Below, in pieces: positions 11,597-23,199 of a DNA stretch of 64,000 nt. Each line of letters starts with the position of its first letter. Within the stretch, counting starts at the first letter, position 1. This stretch comes from Euphorbia lathyris (taxonomy: Eukaryota > Streptophyta > Magnoliopsida > Malpighiales > Euphorbiaceae): NCBI RefSeq assembly GCF_963576675.1, contig NC_088919.1:42430501-42494500 (forward strand), written 5' to 3'. A model generated the notes under the pieces. That model had not been told where the DNA came from. It saw only the letters and a list, made by a program, of their open reading frames with translations, and searched no databases. A program made the translations under genes and the position numbers.

Positions 11597-14500
11597 CAGA
11601 ACAGGTAAGTGTAGTTAAAGAAATGACATAATATGGAAATGCATAAGGATGTATCTAGAGGAACAAAATACCCATTCCAAGCACAAACAATTCAACTTCA
11701 TTGCTTTGCTGCATGTTTCTCTGCAAAAGACAACCATCAAACTTTCAATGGCTAACCAAACAACAAATGCCTACTTAACCGACAATCCATTCAATTACTT
11801 AAGAACACAAAGCTCCATGATAGCATTTGCAGTAAAATTAAAATAGTAAATGGGACTTATGAAAAAACCCATCATAAAACCTTAAGAATAATGTAGTTAT
11901 AAAATCTGAAAAAATTAATAACCATGAAAAGTAAATCAGTACTTGAAAAGAATATGCTGAAATTTCCAACATTAATTATACACAGAAAAACAAGATCAGC
12001 GCATTTACTATCCTTCACTTAAACCTGAAATGGATTCTCTAGTCAAAATATGCATTTTGCATATGAAGTAAGTGGTGCAGCAAAGATATATTCCCCATAT
12101 GCAACTTTAGATGGTTGCTAAATAGACATAAATGCAACTATTCTTAAATCCAAACACATTCAATCGACTTGAGTTCTGCAAGTAATCAATCCATTAGAGT
12201 TCTAAATTTCAGCGATAATTCACCTCATACAATTGCATCAAAACACATCACTCAAACAAAATTAGAACTAATATGTAACATTCAAATCCCTAGTTATCTC
12301 GAAAACCACAACACCCCAATGCAGAAAACTAACCTCTAAATCAGGCAATGGAACATAAATTGTCTTCTCTGTTTTGTCAAACAGTCTAATCCCTGTTATT
12401 CTCTGCACTCCAAGTTTAGTGGCAAATGGCGATCAAATCAAATTCTGCAGAAACGAAAGATTTGGTTACGAAAACTCATCTTATTTCCACTCTGAAAAGG
12501 TCAGAAGTTTTCCTGATATAAAAAATACCCTCTGAATTACAAGTATAACTCTAGAATTTACAACAAATTGAATCATTTTTTCACTTAAGGCTCAAGCATA
12601 TATATGAAAATACACTGTTGCGGAAGCAATGAACAAAATTATCCATACTACATGGAAATCAGAGGTTCTAAATGCTTCCAACTGTGACAACTCCTATGCA
12701 CATGTGCCACATCCAAATATCAATAGCACAAAAAAATGAGAAACCTCGTGTAAGTAAGTACTAGTTAATGTTTTGCCTATCCCTCCCTATACTTTTTTTA
12801 CAGAAAATTAAGTCATACTACAAATGAAGTCACTATGGCAAGTGGAATATCATATGTTGAATCAAGCAAAGTAAATCAGTTTCCAAAATGCTGAATACAC
12901 GCTATGTATTAAGATTAATTGAATGTCCACCATTGAGTGAAAATAAACCATGATAGCTGAGTGATTATGGGCAGCAACCTCAAAACAATCACCACTGAGT
13001 GAGGAAATTTTTTCTAGGATCCCAAGAACATGGTTCAACATATAACTTTATCAAAATAAAAAAGGCACATAGTAATATTCCCCTAAATCATTTCTATACC
13101 AAGAAGAGAAGCTCTTAAAACCAGAGATTGAAAACCATCTGGAATCTTCACACAAACTTCAACATGAAAGGAGAGCATGCAATAAGTCCATTTCAATGAC
13201 AACTCAAACATGACCTGCAAACACCTGATATATCTTTGTGAAAAAACCAAATCAGTCAAAGATTGTAACTCCAAAGTCTTTGAAAGCCGGCACCCAGCAA
13301 CTTTGCTCTTGCGGTATTTCTATGCAAACTGAACGATTCACAGGATAAAAGAAGCATCACATTGTCAAACATATAAATAATTATAACAAGAAGCTCCAAC
13401 CTGAACGAACTGATCCACTCTCAGTATGGTTTCTCATATTCAAATGGACCAGCAGGAAATAAACTTATTCACTTCCCAAGTGAATTGATAAAATCATTTA
13501 AAATTAAAATTCAAAATTCGCAGCAGATTACATCACAAATCACAATTAAGTCATAAAATCCACAAGAAATAATATCGTCAATCAATTCCTGCAGAAAAAA
13601 AATCTTGCAGAATCCAGGATGTTTGCATCATGTACCTTAAATTGCAATCATAAACAATGAACAAAACAAAACCCAATTCTTAGACGCAACTCCTATTGTT
13701 AATTTTAAGTATTTCCATAAATGGATATTTTAAAATTTGCAAGTAATAACATGAGGTCCCATTATATTAGGGTCTTTGCAATGCAATTATCCAGGTGAAA
13801 CTATAAGATCTCACGCCCAACTACTCTAGCTTTCAATTGGAAACTGTAAATTAAGGCTGTCAATCCAATTACATCACACTCAATACGCATCAATATAATT
13901 ATTGACACATTAGATTAAGAGGGAAAAATCATTGTGGAATTTAGAGAGGAGTCAAAACTCAAAGCATTGCTATCCAATATAAGAATGTCAAAGATAAATG
14001 GAATTAAACAAATAATTAACAAAATGGATGAAACAAATATTTAACACTTTCACTCTGTAAAAGGAGATGTTATCATGGGTATTTTAGGAACTCATCCATA
14101 TATGGAACAGCGAATTATAGTAAATTCCAATCCTTGCATTCAGAATTATTTATTCAGACAACCATAGAAAATGCATAAATTGAACTATAATTACTAGAAT
14201 GGATTTATGCAAGTTGATGAAACTCCACAACGTTCAGTTCAATTTCTTTGGGGTGCTATGGGCTGAAGAAGGAATATATCAAATACTATCCATAGCATCC
14301 TTGCAATATAAGATAATAAAATAATTATCAAACTAGGCATTCCTCCTAATAGTTAAAATATACGATAGAATTTCAGATTGGGATTAAGGAAGTCCCGTTT
14401 TCAAATCAGAAGAGAAATGAATCAGCAAGGAAAATAGTGGCCTTCGAACTTAGTATCCATGAAATTTCGAAGACAGTGAAACTGAAAGAGATACCTTAAC

Positions 14501-14780
14501 TGGGGAAGCAGAGTCAAGGAAACGAATATCGACGGTGAGCGAAGGAAACCGACTGGGAAGCAATTGTCAATAGCGAATGAAGGAAATCGATTGGGAAATG
14601 GCCGTCCACGGCGAGGGCAAAGGAGAGGGACCCAAACACCGTAACTGTAGAGACACCAACGGCGAGGGAGCAAACACCGGTGTGAACAGCGTGCAGCGAA
14701 TAGGAAAACGGCGAGCGGCTGACGGCGGTGTGCAGAGCGAGCAGAGGGCGAGAGAATAGGAACGACAAATACGTCCCCAT
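11597..14780 (-). other. Probable 5' leader of the PPR gene with two introns
   Basis: On minus, a pyrimidine-rich, GC-richer block (about 14780 to 14495) ends in CAGTTAAG|GTATCTC, a fair splice donor. A second block, 12444-12334, is bounded by TTCTGCAG|AATT and TTTAGAG|GTTAGT. A third begins at 11654 after TGTTCCTCTAG and leads to the ATG at 11596. The rest is AT-rich, as plant introns are, and shows no coding frame. The exons are inferred from splice-like words only. The first could instead belong to another transcript that starts at the same promoter. Confidence 0.45.
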
Positions 14781-15105
14781 CTTGATTTGCTACTTATGGG
14801 ATTTTCAAAACGCAGCGTTGTGTGTTTTTATTTTCTCTTTTTAATAACATTTACTTTGCCCTTCTAAATTTGGGTAAATTACACCAATCGTACCTGAACT
14901 ATACCTCAACTCACACTTTGATACATGTATTACATTTCGTCCCAAAAATATACCCTAAGTATAGGTGACCGGACAATTATGTGTGTGTGACCGGGAAGTG
15001 ACCGGTCAACGCTTCTTTGACCCATGTGACAATTATAAATGGGTCCCAAACCACACGAAAATACAAAAATACCATTTACCCAATCGATACCCAAAAAAAT
15101 GGCTT

Positions 15106-15113
15106 TATAAATA
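15106..15113 (+). promoter_or_regulatory. TATA box for the MULE's plus-strand gene
   Basis: TATAAATA is followed by a CT-rich leader (CT microsatellite at 15121-15141), a common plant core-promoter layout. The hAT-type MITE at 15200-15746 now separates it from the GRF coding region. Confidence 0.5.
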
Positions 15114-15199
15114 CAACTTATTTCTCTCTCTCTCTCTCTCTCCTTAAAATACTGGCCTTCTCTCACTAACTGTTCGTTCCTCTCTCTCTCGCTCTCTCT

Positions 15200-15746
15200 T
15201 AGGGATGGCAACGGGTAGGGTACCCGCGGGTAATGTCATTCCCAAACCCTTACCCTTTTATTTTTTAATTACCCGTACCCGTCCCATTACCCTAACGGGT
15301 ATACTTTTTGCTTCCCATACCCTTCCCATTTAATTCGCGGGTACCCACGGGTACCCTTACCCCTTAAGAATCAATAAATAAATAAAAATTACAAATTTAA
15401 CAAACTATAAATTTAATAAATCATCAATCTAAAAATTGAATAAATTGAACCTTAATTAATAAGAATAAAGTAGCTTAGTGGTATCACTCAATTGTTGAAA
15501 AATAAATGGTTGGGGTTTAAATTTCACGTCTTACATCTAAAAAACAATGATATTTATTAACATAATTTTTTTTTATGACGGGTAACGGGTACCCTAGGGG
15601 GTATTCCCATACCCGTCTCATTATCCTAACGGGTAATGATTTTGATCCCATACCCGTCCCATACCCTTTTATACAGGGTACGGGTAGTCCCATTAGGATC
15701 GGGTAGTGCCGGGTACCCGCGGGTACACTACCCGTTGCCATCCCTA
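15200..15746. mobile_element. hAT-type MITE, 547 bp, in a CT microsatellite
   Basis: The ends TAGGGATGGCAACGGGTAG and, inverted, TAGGGATGGCAACGGGTAG bound the element, with GGGTACCCGCGGGTA repeated subterminally. The flanks are CTCTCTCT on both sides (15192-15199 and 15747-15754), an 8-bp duplication, although the CT microsatellite makes this less decisive. Multiple ACGGGTA and TACCCG words cluster at both ends. There is no transposase. The middle holds a SINE-like piece, listed separately. Confidence 0.8.
15465..15545 (+). mobile_element. tRNA-derived SINE-like fragment inside the MITE
   Basis: TAGCTTAGTGGT (15471-15482) matches an RNA polymerase III A box. GGTTTAAATTTC (15514-15525) is a decayed B box at tRNA-like spacing. 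The interior of a MITE is an unusual place for it. It may have inserted or been captured. Ends are not defined. Confidence 0.4.
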
Positions 15747-15827
15747 CTCTCTCTCTCTATCTCCTTCGCCATTTATGCCCATAGAACACAAAATCAAGAA
15801 CCCTAATTTTTTCTCAGAATATTAAAC

Positions 15828-16311
15828 ATAGCGAACTCGTATAGCGCTGGAAGTTTGATTTGCCACTGCGGAACGCAAGCCCCTTGTACAACTTCCTGGA
15901 GTAATGCGAATCCTAGTAGGAGGTATTTCAATTGCAGAAATTTCGGGGTAAGTGTATAGCTACATATTTCTCCATCTCTCGTTCTATATGTGTGCAGAAC
16001 TCTGATTTTGAACTATTTTGCAGAAACCAAACTCCTATAATTTCTTTGAGTGGCGTGACCCTCCAATGAACGAAAGAGAAAAATCAATTATCCTCGGGCT
16101 TCTGAGAAAGCTGGATCGAATTGAGAGAGAATGTGAGATATTGAAAGCTCGGATGGTACGTGACAGGGAAATGGGGCGAGAAAGAGAAGGTGAATTGCAG
16201 GACATGCTGGTGAATGAAAGAACAAGGGTTAATGAGAGAAGATGCAACTGTGTTTTTAAGTATATTGTTTGCTTTGGGTTGGTTTTATGGTTTGTGTACG
16301 TGTTGGCTTAA
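15828..16311 (+). pseudogene. GRF-type zinc-finger gene of the MULE, start codon lost
   Basis: Exon 1 (15828-15947) and exon 2 (16024-16311) join in phase 0 across a GT-AG intron (GTAAGT...TTTTGCAG) to give about 135 residues. The order is a GRF zinc finger (CHCG near residues 12-15, NPSRRYFNC near 28-36, NFFEW near 46-50), a charged coiled-coil (about 55-105) and a C-terminal membrane segment (about 113-134). GRF fingers bind single-stranded nucleic acid in several DNA-repair proteins, and many plant MULE-borne copies have this finger, coil and membrane layout. Two lesions are visible. The expected ATG reads ATA (15828-15830) with no in-frame ATG after the upstream stop, and the last zinc ligand is Tyr (TAT) where the family has Cys. 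It is probably a dead copy. Confidence 0.7.
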
Positions 16312-16894
16312 TTTTCGTGTAATTGGTAGTGAGAAAGGATAGTTTATTATGTCTGAAGTTATGTATGTAGTTAATTTTATGTTATGAATGTACTTGGATT
16401 TGGTTAATTGCAAGAAATGAAGTAATGATTTATGGAAATTGTTAATATTGTGTACCTGGAGTTCAGGATTTGGTTAACTTAAGTAATTTGGTTGAAGTAA
16501 TTGGAGTTTTGGATTTGGTTAATTGAAGTAATTGGAGTTTTGTAGTTGGGTAAGTGAAGTAAAATTATGGAAAATTGAAGTAATTGTGCAAAATTGAACA
16601 CTACAATACAGGGCATAAACTCAGCAAAAAATTGTCCATAAATATAACAACAGAGGTGACAATAAAACCTGCTTGAACTATATCCAAAAAAAAGGAACTA
16701 GAATCTGCATATATCAAGTGCTTTTTACAGATTCACAAAAGCTTCAAAAAAGGGACCAAAATATGCATGTTTGTGCAATGTACAAATTCACAAACACACG
16801 GCAAAGATTCACAGACATTCCAAAAAACTTGCACTCAAAATGTGCATATTTCACATGGGAAGTCCCCACAAAACAAAAAAACACATATGTAAAT
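16312..16894. other. Spacer between the two MULE genes
   Basis: Noncoding and tail-to-tail: it should hold the 3' ends of both the GRF gene and the transposase gene. Short tandem words (GAAGTAATTGGAGTTTTG and similar) recur at about 16490-16580. Confidence 0.5.
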
Positions 16895-18831
16895 TCATCT
16901 CCATGGTTGGCTCTGACTTGTTGCACCACTCCTAGTATGAGGTCTTCTATTTACATTTGATGCAGAACTCCTAGTCTGAGGCCTGCTGGGTGCATTCTGT
17001 CTTGGTGCAACAAATGGTGTAGAACTACTAGCTTGACTAGGATGGTCTGATCGCGCAGCAACGTTCATGGCTACATTCTGTGTTGGTGCACCAGACTGGC
17101 TTGAACCCTGTATACATATAGTATGTTACATTTTTCATATGCAATTAAAGCCATCATCCAACATAAGTTATTAGTTTAAGAATAACTTACATCCATCATC
17201 CAACGCACGGTTTGGGGGGGAGCAGGTGGTCCAGATGCAGTTGTGGTTGTGTTTTGAGTGGTTTGTGCAGTCTTCTGCCTCTTTGACTACACACGTAATA
17301 AAAATGTCATAAGAAATTGTTTTCACGCAATAAACTGAAGCAATACAGTTTAAATAACATACATGTGGAGCAGATGTAGCCTTACGCGTCCTCCTATTGT
17401 GAGAGGTACTCCCGCAGTTGCCACAACTCATTTTAATTAGGCCTCTACGACTTAACTTGCCCCTAGCTTTAGCCACTTCCAATTCTTCAGGATCCTTTCT
17501 TCTTGCCTTCTTTCTTCTCCCTCCTTTTTGTTTTAACTGGGGATGGAGGCATAATAGGAACAGGTTCCTCAACCTCGGGCCATTGATCCATACCATTTGT
17601 AGGCTCAATAAAATGGCTATAAACCTTCAGATATGTATCCACAGAATAGCACTCAGCAAGATAATCTTCAGCACACTTATTTTGCCCAATAATGGCTGAA
17701 ATGGCATGACAACATGGGATACCAATCAATTGCCACCTTCTACAGGTACATTCATTACCTTCCAAGTTGACAACATACTGATCCCCTAAACCTTTAACCT
17801 GCACCCTTGGACCCCCCAGAAAAAATAGCATCAAAATGTTTGGCAAAATCTTTGTTTACCTCAAGCTTCTTTAGTATTTTAGGGCACCATTTCTTCTTAT
17901 ACATCTTCATTTTATCTGATTTTGCTTTCAGCCTTTTCATCAGCCTTAACTTGATCATTTCATACATTGTAATGATCCCTTTGTCCCTTGCATCCAATAT
18001 GTACTTGTTAAAACACTCACATAGATTGTTCAACAACATGTCACATTGACTCCTCTCAGTGAAACAAGCCCTTTCCCAATGCTCACTAGGTCTTTGTCTC
18101 AACCACTCTCTAGCTTCGGGGGACCTTTCTTCAATTCTGTTCAGCCATTCCTGCAATTTTGCCATATAAGGAGCTCTTGCTGCATTCCACAACAGATCCT
18201 TCAATTCTTTCCCTTTAAACTTGGTTCTGAAGTTCGTGTACATGTGTCTCACACATAGTCGATGTTCAGCCTCTAGGAAGAGCAGTTTGACAGCTCCAAT
18301 TAACCCATGTAATATAATAACAAATTAAGTTCTATGTGACAAAGTGTTGAACTACATATAATGGGTTGTTAAATTACAAACCTTTTGTCTGTCAGACATA
18401 AAGGTCCATTCTTGGCTATGTTCAATTCCCAAGTCATCTGCTAGGATCTCTAGAAACCATGTCCACGTCTCTTTACTTTCAGTTTCCACCATTGCATATG
18501 CAATTGGAAATATGCAATCATTGGGGTCTATACCAACTGCAGACAACAATTGACCACCAAATAAGCCCTTCAGCCAACACCTATCAAGTGAAATAAACTT
18601 CCTACATCCAGATTTAAAGGCCTCCTTCAGTGCAGTTAGACAGATATACATGCCCCTAAATCTTTCATCCTTCCATCTGCCTTTAACTGTACTGCCAGGA
18701 TTTGAGCGAAGGATCTCAACCATGTACCTATAATCAGAAAACATATACAATCAGACAAACTTCAAAGAAATATATAAACTGATTCAATGCACATGTACTA
18801 ACCTGTACATCTTGTCATATTGACTTCGTTC
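16895..18831 (-). pseudogene. MURA-type MULE transposase, multi-exon, decayed and truncated
   Basis: Exons inferred on minus are 18831-18803 (cut by Sirevirus A), 18727-18382, about 18306-17363, 17286-17191 and 17107-16895 (stop). The core has the MULE DDE domain with ISLDRCWLKG (first Asp), FMSDRQK (second Asp) and NLCECFN (probable Glu). It is followed by a SWIM zinc finger, CTCRRWQLIGIPCCHAI, and a Ser/Thr/Pro-rich tail. The protein would cut and move elements with its terminal repeats. At least three breaks are seen. A shift occurs in a G6 run near 17815, another in an A-rich stretch near 17530, and the acceptor before the 18306 exon reads ACAT instead of ACAG. The N-terminal half lies beyond the Sirevirus A insertion and out of view. 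Confidence 0.85.
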
Positions 18832-20156
18832 TGTTGAAACACCTTTCCACATGATTTTGATTTGACAAAATTATTTAAGTTATGATAAAAATATTCTAAC
18901 ACATTAAATTTATAATGCTTTGATTTATTTACACTAATGTGTTTGTTCAATGTTGAGTTTAATTGTGTATAAGACATTGAGATTAAAAAGCCCAAAGGCC
19001 CATAAAGTGGAAGTCAAGCCCAAGTCAACACATCAACACCATTCGGCTTAGAAGTTCAAAACGAAGCCGTATCAACCAAAACGACGACTCAGCAAGAGAA
19101 GGATCGAGAAGCCTTCGTGGCAAAAGCTTCAAGACGAAGCTGCTGAGTTGGACGACAAAGCAGTCTGAACAGCGGCAGAGAATGTTCAACTTCCAGACAA
19201 AGTATTTCTACTTTGGGAAAGATTCAAAAGGCGCAGAAAGCTGTCCCGTGGACTTTTCCATAAATGGCGAAACATTCTGCCGAAGACTGACGAAGACAGA
19301 AGATGCAAGAATTCTATTGGCCAACAACGCTGAGCACGCCCAGAGTGATAACGACAGGAAGCCGTTTCCCTCCAACGGTTATTTCGAAATTCGAAATGAC
19401 CAGGTGCCTCAAGTGTCACTATATAAAGGCCATCCATATGCTTCAATCAATACAGAACTTCAAGTTGTCAAAACGCTGACCAATTTTATACTCGAAGATT
19501 CTGTGAGAAAAGCAAAGCAAATACCTTACACCAATTTCCATATTTTGTGTAAAAGTCTAGAGTGATTTCCCATCATCTAAAGTGTCTTAGCAATCGTTGT
19601 TTAGGACAATCTTATTATCATTTCTAGAAGTATAGAAATGAGAGGTTGAGTACTCGGTTATAGTACTCAGCGGTAGAATAGGAGTGAGTAGAGGTATAGA
19701 GGAAGGTACTCTTGTTATACTCAGCTTCTAGTTGTAAAAGGTTTGGTGCTCTACCTTTAAAGAGCTCAGTAGAGAATTCGAAAGCTCGGAACGTGTTCCG
19801 GGGACAGGACGTAGGCATAGAGGCCGAACCTGGATAAATCTGCTGAGTAATATCTTTCTAACCTTTAAACTCCTTTAATATATTTTGCTTGCTCGAAAAC
19901 TGACTAAGTAAAGAGATCACGCTGAGTTGTGTGCATTGAGTATCTGAGTTCAGGAATAGACTCAAGTGCTATCTCCTGACTCAAGGAAAGAAGCTGACTT
20001 AGTCACAAGTTGACTAAGCTAGTGTCTTAAATTCACTCAGCACGCTGTGTAATCCTTTTCATTATAAAAGAAGTCAGCCTTAACGTACCAAAATTTTAAA
20101 TAGTTCCTATCCCCCCCCCCCTTATAACTAACTTGTTACGTTATAAGGGACCAACA
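18832..20156 (+). repeat. 5' LTR of Sirevirus A
   Basis: Starts TGTTGAAACACC and ends GGGACCAACA. The inverted counterpart at 27551-28886 belongs to another copy. A C-run (20112-20121) near the end and a TATA box near 19420 mark the U3-R organisation. Confidence 0.9.
19420..19428 (+). promoter_or_regulatory. LTR core promoter (TATA box), Sirevirus A
   Basis: TATATAAAG lies 588 bases into the LTR. The matching place in the LTR of Sirevirus B has TATAAATAG on minus (28274-28282). The start of the genomic RNA is expected about 25-35 bases downstream. Confidence 0.65.
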
Positions 20157-20158
20157 AG

Positions 20159-20170
20159 TGGTATCAGAGC
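20159..20170 (+). promoter_or_regulatory. Primer-binding site, initiator-Met tRNA
   Basis: TGGTATCAGAGC two bases after the LTR is the standard Copia site complementary to the 3' end of initiator tRNA-Met, where minus-strand DNA synthesis begins. Confidence 0.9.
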
Positions 20171-20218
20171 TTAAAAGCTCACTGTACAAGGTTTAACTAC
20201 CTTGAGCTGATCCCTACT

Positions 20219-21041
20219 ATGGCTGAAAACAGCACTCGGTTTCTCCCAGGAAATCTGACAACTCAGATTTTACCTGAGGGTCTGTCTATTACTTGGCCTC
20301 CCCTATTCTTCGGGTCTAACTATACCTTCTGGAAGAATAGGATGAAAAATTTCATTCAGGCAACAAATATGAGTGCATGGCTATTTATAGTCCAAGGCCC
20401 ATTTGTTCCTGTTGAAACTATTGATGGCCAAAAGGTTGTCAAAGTTGCGACTAGATGGACAGAGGATGATCTCAAGAAGCTACAAAACCATGCTTCGGCA
20501 ATAAACATGCTTCACTGTGCGCTAGATGCTGCAGAATACAACAAGATTTCAGGTTGTGAGTCAGCGCAGGAGATCTGGAAGAAGCTGGAGGTCACCTACG
20601 AAGGAACCAACAAGGTGAAAGAGTCCAAGGTGAACCAGCATATGAGATTGTACGAGCTGTTCGAAATGAACGATGATGAAGGGATCTCAGACATGAATGC
20701 AAGATTCACAAACATCATCAACGAGCTCAAGAGACTTGGGAAGATCTTCACTGAGGAAGAACAAGTCAAGAAGATTCTTAGGAGTCTTCCTAAAAGCTGG
20801 CAAGCGAAGAAGACTGCTGTTGAGGAAGCTCAAGACTTAACCACCTATAAGTATGATGAACTCATTGGCTCACTGCTGACCCATGAGATCTCAATGAAGA
20901 ATTTCGAGGTGAAGGAAAAGTCTGAAGACAAGAAGGAAAAGTCTCTTGTCATGAAAGCTGATTCCATTGATGGGAGCTCAACAGACGATGAAGAGATGGC
21001 TATGTTTACCAGAAAGATGAAAAGGCTGTTCAAAAAGAATG
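20219..21041 (+). pseudogene. Sirevirus A gag, first part (interrupted)
   Basis: An ATG 49 bases after the primer site opens 274 codons of Copia-type Gag (UBN2/DUF4219-like capsid region). Motifs include FFGSNYTFWKNRM near 31-43, ALDAAEYNKI, EIWKKLEVTYEG and the later MKNFIQ/LRSLPKSW wording. The frame stops only because a Gypsy element is inserted after codon 274. The reading frame resumes at 26443 with the target bases duplicated. Gag would form the virus-like particle in the cytoplasm. Confidence 0.85.
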
Positions 21042-22059
21042 TGATAACTTGTGGCAAAATCCTTGATCGGAGCACTTCCCTGTGAGGCGCCGTTGGGATC
21101 GGCCGGGGACACTCCGATGCCAAAGTCAGTAATATTTCTGAGAATAAACTGTAAGCACAAAAGTAGAGAATCAGTAAGTGTACCTCAATAGCTTGGGATG
21201 CAAGCTATTTATAGTCATGTAGTTGTAACCCTCGGTAACTAGAAAGTCTCCATTAATGCTCCATTAATGGCGGTTACTGATCTTATTCAAGTATGATTAA
21301 TGAGTTATTAGTTGCCTTTATTGGGAATCGGCTCTGCCGTTGAGTTGGCGTATCGAGGTATGATGGCGGGTCTCCCAAGGCGTTTGACTCTTTGTGGCAT
21401 GTTGGAGAATCTATAGATCCGCCACCTATGACTCTTGCTTTATACGCCATCTGGAGATTCGCCAGTGGATCCTTATCCATAAGAGTATTGATGGCGGATC
21501 CTTCATTCTTTGTCTAATTATCCTTTTTCCCCATGTATGATATTTGGATGTTATGGAGATGTAGATGAACAGTCGTGTCATTACTCATCTTTAATTGCTA
21601 TCAATTCTCCATTAATCTCAGCATTTATCCTTGAAACCCTCAGAGTTGGAGTATTCGAACAATCAAGTCTTTATTCCGCTTTAATGACTATTAATTGCCA
21701 TTTAATTGTATTTATTCCCATTCATGGATGGTAATAAAGGCGCCTTTTGGTATTTTTGGATCCGTCAAGGCGTATGTACGCTTTCCTTGAGAGCTATGGT
21801 GGGTCTCCATTACTCGCTCTCATCGGGCGTATCTCGTTATGGCGTATCTCGTCATAGTCCACATGGTGTGGCATAATGCTAGAAACTCCTTCCTTTTCTC
21901 CATTATCTGCATATTCACCCCTGCATTGATCCTGCAATAATTGTCATTGATTCCACATTAATCATGCATAAATATCTCTTTTAGAAGGAATAATGATTTG
22001 CCATTATTTATATTAATTTTCCCTTATTTCTTATTCAAGAATAATTTGGGTTGTTATCA
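21042..22059 (-). repeat. 3' LTR of the inner Gypsy element
   Basis: 1018 bp, about 98% identical by eye to 25410-26437. Minus-strand TATA at 21205-21213. It lacks a roughly 10-base segment (around CGTTAGCAC) present in the other copy near 25665. Confidence 0.9.
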
Positions 22060-22077
22060 GAAGCCCCCCCCTAAAGG
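22060..22077 (-). promoter_or_regulatory. Polypurine tract of the inner Gypsy element
   Basis: On minus, CTTTAGGGGGGGGCTTC runs directly into the 3' LTR. It is the expected primer for plus-strand synthesis and confirms the orientation. Confidence 0.8.
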
Positions 22078-22611
22078 TATAAAAAGCTCTTTAGGGCTGT
22101 CTAAATGGTGTTTTATTTTTCTATCTTGGAGGAAAGTGGACCCGCCCTAGATGGGGGATCATATATGGAAATGATGCGCCTTTTGGGGCTTCCTTATGCG
22201 GGATCTTATGAATAAGATCCGCCCTATGTGGGATCATATATGGATATGATGCACTTTTAGGGGCTTTTGCTTCCTTGTGGATAGGTGGCCAACCGTATCC
22301 ATTGTTATCCTCTAGGGGCTTCCTGAGAGTTATATTTCCTTTAGAAAGGGAATAACCCGCCCTTTATGGGACCATTTGTTCCTACCGCATAGGATTATGA
22401 TTCGCCTTAGGGACTTCTTTTCTTCAGTTCTGCCATATTGAGGAGAATGACCCGACCTTAGGGATCAGTAAGAATGATCAGCCATTTAGGGACTTTTGTG
22501 CATTTTGTGGAGGGTTTTGGCACTCTAGGCACTTGCCTTTTTAGCCTTTACTCATTTTCCAAAGTGTTTTTACTTTGAATTTGTGAAGGCGAGACTTCGT
22601 TATTTCTATGA

Positions 22612-23024
22612 TGAAGATGTGAATTCATTACTTTGATGAAGACGAGGCTTCATTGTTTGGAGATGAAGACGAGGCTTCATTACTTGGATAAAGACGAGGC
22701 TTCATTATTTGGAGATGAAGACGAGGCTTCATTACTTGGATGAAGATGAAGCATCATTATTTGGATGAAGACGAGGCTTCATTATTTGGATGAAGACGAA
22801 GCTTCATTGTTGGATGAAGACGAGGCTTCATTGTTGGATGAAGATGAGGCTTCATTATTTGGAGATGAAGACGAGGCTTCATTATTTGGATGAAGACGAG
22901 GCTTCATTATTTGGAGATGAAGACGAGGCTTCATTATTTGGAAATGAAGACGAGGCTTCATTATTTGGATGAAGACGAGGCTTCATTATTTAGAGATGAA
23001 GACGAGGCTTCATTGTTGGATGAA
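22612..23024. repeat. Minisatellite, about 15 units of 24-29 bp
   Basis: The unit GATGAAGACGAGGCTTCATT followed by ATTTGGA, with small length changes, repeats about 15 times in a row. It lies between the remains of pol and the 3' LTR, the place where Tat/Ogre-type elements are known to carry variable tandem repeats. The same unit has an internal dyad (GAAG...CTTC), so each unit could fold. Confidence 0.9.
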
Positions 23025-23199
23025 CCCTTTTCTTTCCAGAACTATTTTTACTAATGCATTATATCTTTTAGCAAGTAACTTTTTAGAATCTGGTTTAGGA
23101 TTTCTCCGATTGTTTAGGGTAGGTGTCCATCCGTACCCCAATGTGTGAACCTTTGTGAAGGTTAGAAGCTTTTATTCCTGGTGAGGAAGTTAAGCTGCC

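Larger units (their letters stand above)
14872..18831. mobile_element. Mutator-like element (MULE), right part cut off
   Basis: The left end at GGGTAAATTACACCAATCG (14872) begins a stretch worded like plant MULE terminal repeats (CCTGAACTATACC, TTTCGTCCCAAAAATATACC). Inside are a GRF-zinc-finger gene (plus) and a MURA-type transposase (minus) arranged tail to tail. The element is broken at 18832 by Sirevirus A, whose far end is outside the window, so the right terminal repeat and the 9-bp target duplication cannot be seen. The left boundary rests on wording only; the transposase assignment is firm. Confidence 0.65.

Noticed and set aside
16744..16960. Open frames on both strands near 16.8 kb
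   Set aside because: They overlap the last exon and 3' flank of the transposase gene in other frames and show no domain of their own.
20845..21160. Minus-strand open frames crossing 21042
   Set aside because: They are shadows of gag that run across the Gypsy insertion junction.
22790..22972. Repeat-encoding open frame
   Set aside because: It is a translation of the minisatellite and has no start context or conservation.
22612..23024. Regular short repeats that might suggest a CRISPR array
   Set aside because: The units are head to tail with no unique spacers, and the DNA is plant nuclear. It is a minisatellite.
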